From Bacillota bacterium (GTDB lineage Bacteria > Bacillota > Clostridia > Peptostreptococcales > Anaerovoracaceae), in the NCBI GenBank assembly GCA_016283945.1, contig JAEENW010000230.1, positions 1-6,733 on the forward strand: a stretch of DNA of 6,733 nucleotides. Direction: 5' to 3'. The position numbers and the translations under genes are program-made. Positions 5,591 through 6,733 of the stretch are shown in pieces (position 1 is the stretch's first letter; each line of letters starts with the position of its first letter). Below the pieces are notes generated by a model. It had not been told where the DNA came from. It saw only the letters and a program-made list of their open reading frames with translations, and did no database searches.

Positions 5591-6564
5591 AGCGGCTCGA
5601 ATACGTTCTGAGCCCTGAGGACGAGGAGCTCTTTCTCGGCGAGATCCTGAGAAGGCGCCTGAGCTTCTCCTCGCGCATGGTCAAGCGCGTCAAGTTCTCC
5701 GGGCAGCTCCTGCTGGACGGAGAGCCCGTCCCCGTCAGGACGCGGGGCAGGGCGGGCAGCGTCCTCAGCGCCGTCTTTCCCGAGGAGGAGAGCGCGGCAG
5801 GGGCTGAGGACATCCCCATAGACGTCATATACGAGGATGACTGGATACTCGCCGTAAACAAGCCGGCCGGAATGGTCGTCCATCCCACGAAGGGCTACAC
5901 GGAGGGGACCCTGCTGAACGCGGTCCTCTGGCACGCCGCCTCCCGGGGCGAGAGCTACAGCACTCACTTCGTGAACAGGCTCGACAGGAACACCTCCGGC
6001 ATAGTCGTCGCCGCCAAGGATCCTCACTCGCAGGATATTCTGGTGCGCGCTATGGCCGCCGGGGACTTTAAGAAGCAATACGAGGCCATAGTGCACGGCC
6101 TAACGCCGCCAAGCGGCGAGATAGACGCCCCGCTCGGGCGCGACCCGCGCCACAAGGCGAGGAGGGCGGTCAGGGAGGACGGCTATCCCTCGCTCACGCG
6201 CTTTGAGACGCTGGAGAGCTTCCCCGCGGAAGGCTCTGTGATCAGCCTCGGTCCCTGCGACCGCGCCATGGGAGGCTTCAGCCTGGTCCGGATAAGCCCC
6301 GCGACCGGCCGCACCCATCAGATCAGGGCGCACATGACCCACATCGGACACCCTCTTTTAGGAGATGAGCTCTACGCTCAGCTCTTCGGATTCTGGGAGG
6401 ATCCCGCATATATGCCGAGGCAGGCCCTTCACGCCTGCCGCCTGGAATTCACTCACCCCGTGAGCGCCGAGCGCCTGGTCCTTACGGCCGGACTGCCGGA
6501 GGACATGCGCCGCTGCCTGGGGCTTCTGAGGAAGGGAGAAGGAATTGAAGAACACCATTCTTGA
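5587..6564 (+). CDS. RluA/RluD-family RNA pseudouridine synthase
   Basis: It converts specific uridines in RNA (rRNA or tRNA) to pseudouridine in the cytoplasm; the target site cannot be told from sequence. The 325 residues match the RluD-like size. Seen: an N-terminal S4-like RNA-binding region (about 15-65, with SSRMVKRVKFSGQLLLDGEPV); IYEDDWILAVNKPAGMVVHP (81-100), family motif I; the catalytic motif NRLDRNTSGIVVAAKD (130-145) with nucleophile D133, having N where many members have H; FKKQYEAIVHG (161-171); and SPATGRTHQIRAHMTHIGHP (237-256). It resembles the YjbO-type enzyme encoded after NAD kinase in Bacillus. The ATG at 5587 overlaps the nadK stop as ATGA, with a weak AAGGA 12 nt upstream, so translation is probably coupled. 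An in-frame ATG at 5521, inside nadK, would add 22 residues with no family counterpart and is rejected. The last 20 nt overlap the ABC transporter gene. Confidence 0.94.
   Translation: MKRLEYVLSPEDEELFLGEILRRRLSFSSRMVKRVKFSGQLLLDGEPVPVRTRGRAGSVLSAVFPEEESAAGAEDIPIDVIYEDDWILAVNKPAGMVVHPTKGYTEGTLLNAVLWHAASRGESYSTHFVNRLDRNTSGIVVAAKDPHSQDILVRAMAAGDFKKQYEAIVHGLTPPSGEIDAPLGRDPRHKARRAVREDGYPSLTRFETLESFPAEGSVISLGPCDRAMGGFSLVRISPATGRTHQIRAHMTHIGHPLLGDELYAQLFGFWEDPAYMPRQALHACRLEFTHPVSAERLVLTAGLPEDMRRCLGLLRKGEGIEEHHS
6532..6538 (+). promoter_or_regulatory. Ribosome binding site of the PotA-like gene
   Basis: AAGGGAG lies inside the end of the pseudouridine synthase gene, 6 nt before TTG at 6545. Together with an in-frame TGA at 6527-6529, it leaves TTG as the only good start for the ABC ATPase. 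Confidence 0.65.
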
Positions 6565-6733
6565 ACTCAAAAACATAAGCAAGAGCTTCGACGGCGAGAA
6601 GGTGCTATCGAACATCGACCTCGAGATAGGGGACAACGAGTTCGTCACCCTGCTCGGACCGTCGGGCTGCGGCAAGACCACGACCCTCAGGATCATCGCG
6701 GGCTTCGAGACCCCGGACGAGGGCGAGGTGCTC
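6545..6733 (+). CDS. potA: ABC transporter ATP-binding protein, PotA-like (3' end outside window)
   Basis: These are the first 63 codons of an importer ATPase, cut by the window end. The N-terminus reads KNTILELKNISKSFDGEKVL, with F15 at the adenine-stacking A-loop position. The Walker A motif GPSGCGKTT is at 38-46, followed by TLRIIAGFETPDEGEVL (47-63). The stretch FVTLLGPSGCGKTTTLRIIAGFE is characteristic of the PotA/CysA/UgpC group, and the whole is closest from memory to PotA, the ATPase of the spermidine/putrescine importer PotABCD; another substrate such as iron or sulfate cannot be excluded without the rest of the operon. The start is TTG at 6545 with AAGGGAG upstream; an in-frame TGA at 6527-6529 rules out any earlier start. 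It overlaps the pseudouridine synthase gene by 20 nt, so the two are probably co-transcribed. Confidence 0.86.
   Translation, partial: MKNTILELKNISKSFDGEKVLSNIDLEIGDNEFVTLLGPSGCGKTTTLRIIAGFETPDEGEVL

Overview
The window looks like chromosomal housekeeping DNA from a GC-rich member of the Bacillota, most likely a clostridial lineage. Three things point that way. A NAD kinase gene is followed directly by an RluA-family pseudouridine synthase gene, an order known from Bacillus, Streptococcus and Lactobacillus. A DUF975-type membrane protein is present. The Mur ligase resembles the streptococcal MurE type. Coding regions are GC-rich yet use ATA (Ile) and AGG (Arg) freely. I cannot name the family or genus from the sequence alone.

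Layout from left to right. (1) A plus-strand site-2-protease-like M50 metalloprotease gene (9-734), with a 5' end too close to the window edge to be certain. (2) A convergent intergenic region (735-929) holding a strong, probably bidirectional, terminator hairpin. (3) A tightly packed minus-strand operon of four genes, in transcription order: glutamate racemase murI, a small acidic unknown protein, a DUF975 membrane protein, and a MurE-type UDP-MurNAc-tripeptide synthetase. (4) A 163-bp divergent intergenic region with one good sigma-70-type promoter facing each way. (5) A plus-strand operon: NAD kinase (nadK), an RluA/RluD-family pseudouridine synthase, and the start of a PotA-like ABC transporter ATPase cut off by the window end.

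The minus-strand operon brackets two uncharacterised genes between two cytoplasmic peptidoglycan-precursor enzymes. MurI makes D-glutamate, MurD (not in the window) adds it to UDP-MurNAc-L-Ala, and the MurE-type ligase adds the third residue. Gene spacing is 8 nt, a 4-nt ATGA overlap, and 6 nt, so one transcript and coupled translation are likely. The plus-strand genes also overlap (ATGA between nadK and the pseudouridine synthase, then 20 nt into the ABC gene), but their products have no obvious shared pathway.

I see no CRISPR array, insertion sequence, phage gene, RNA gene or defence system. The points most worth a second look are the gene neighbourhood around murI/murE, the third-residue specificity of the Mur ligase, the NAD kinase start (a TTG with a ribosome binding site is better placed than the upstream ATG), and a dyad over the nadK -35 element.
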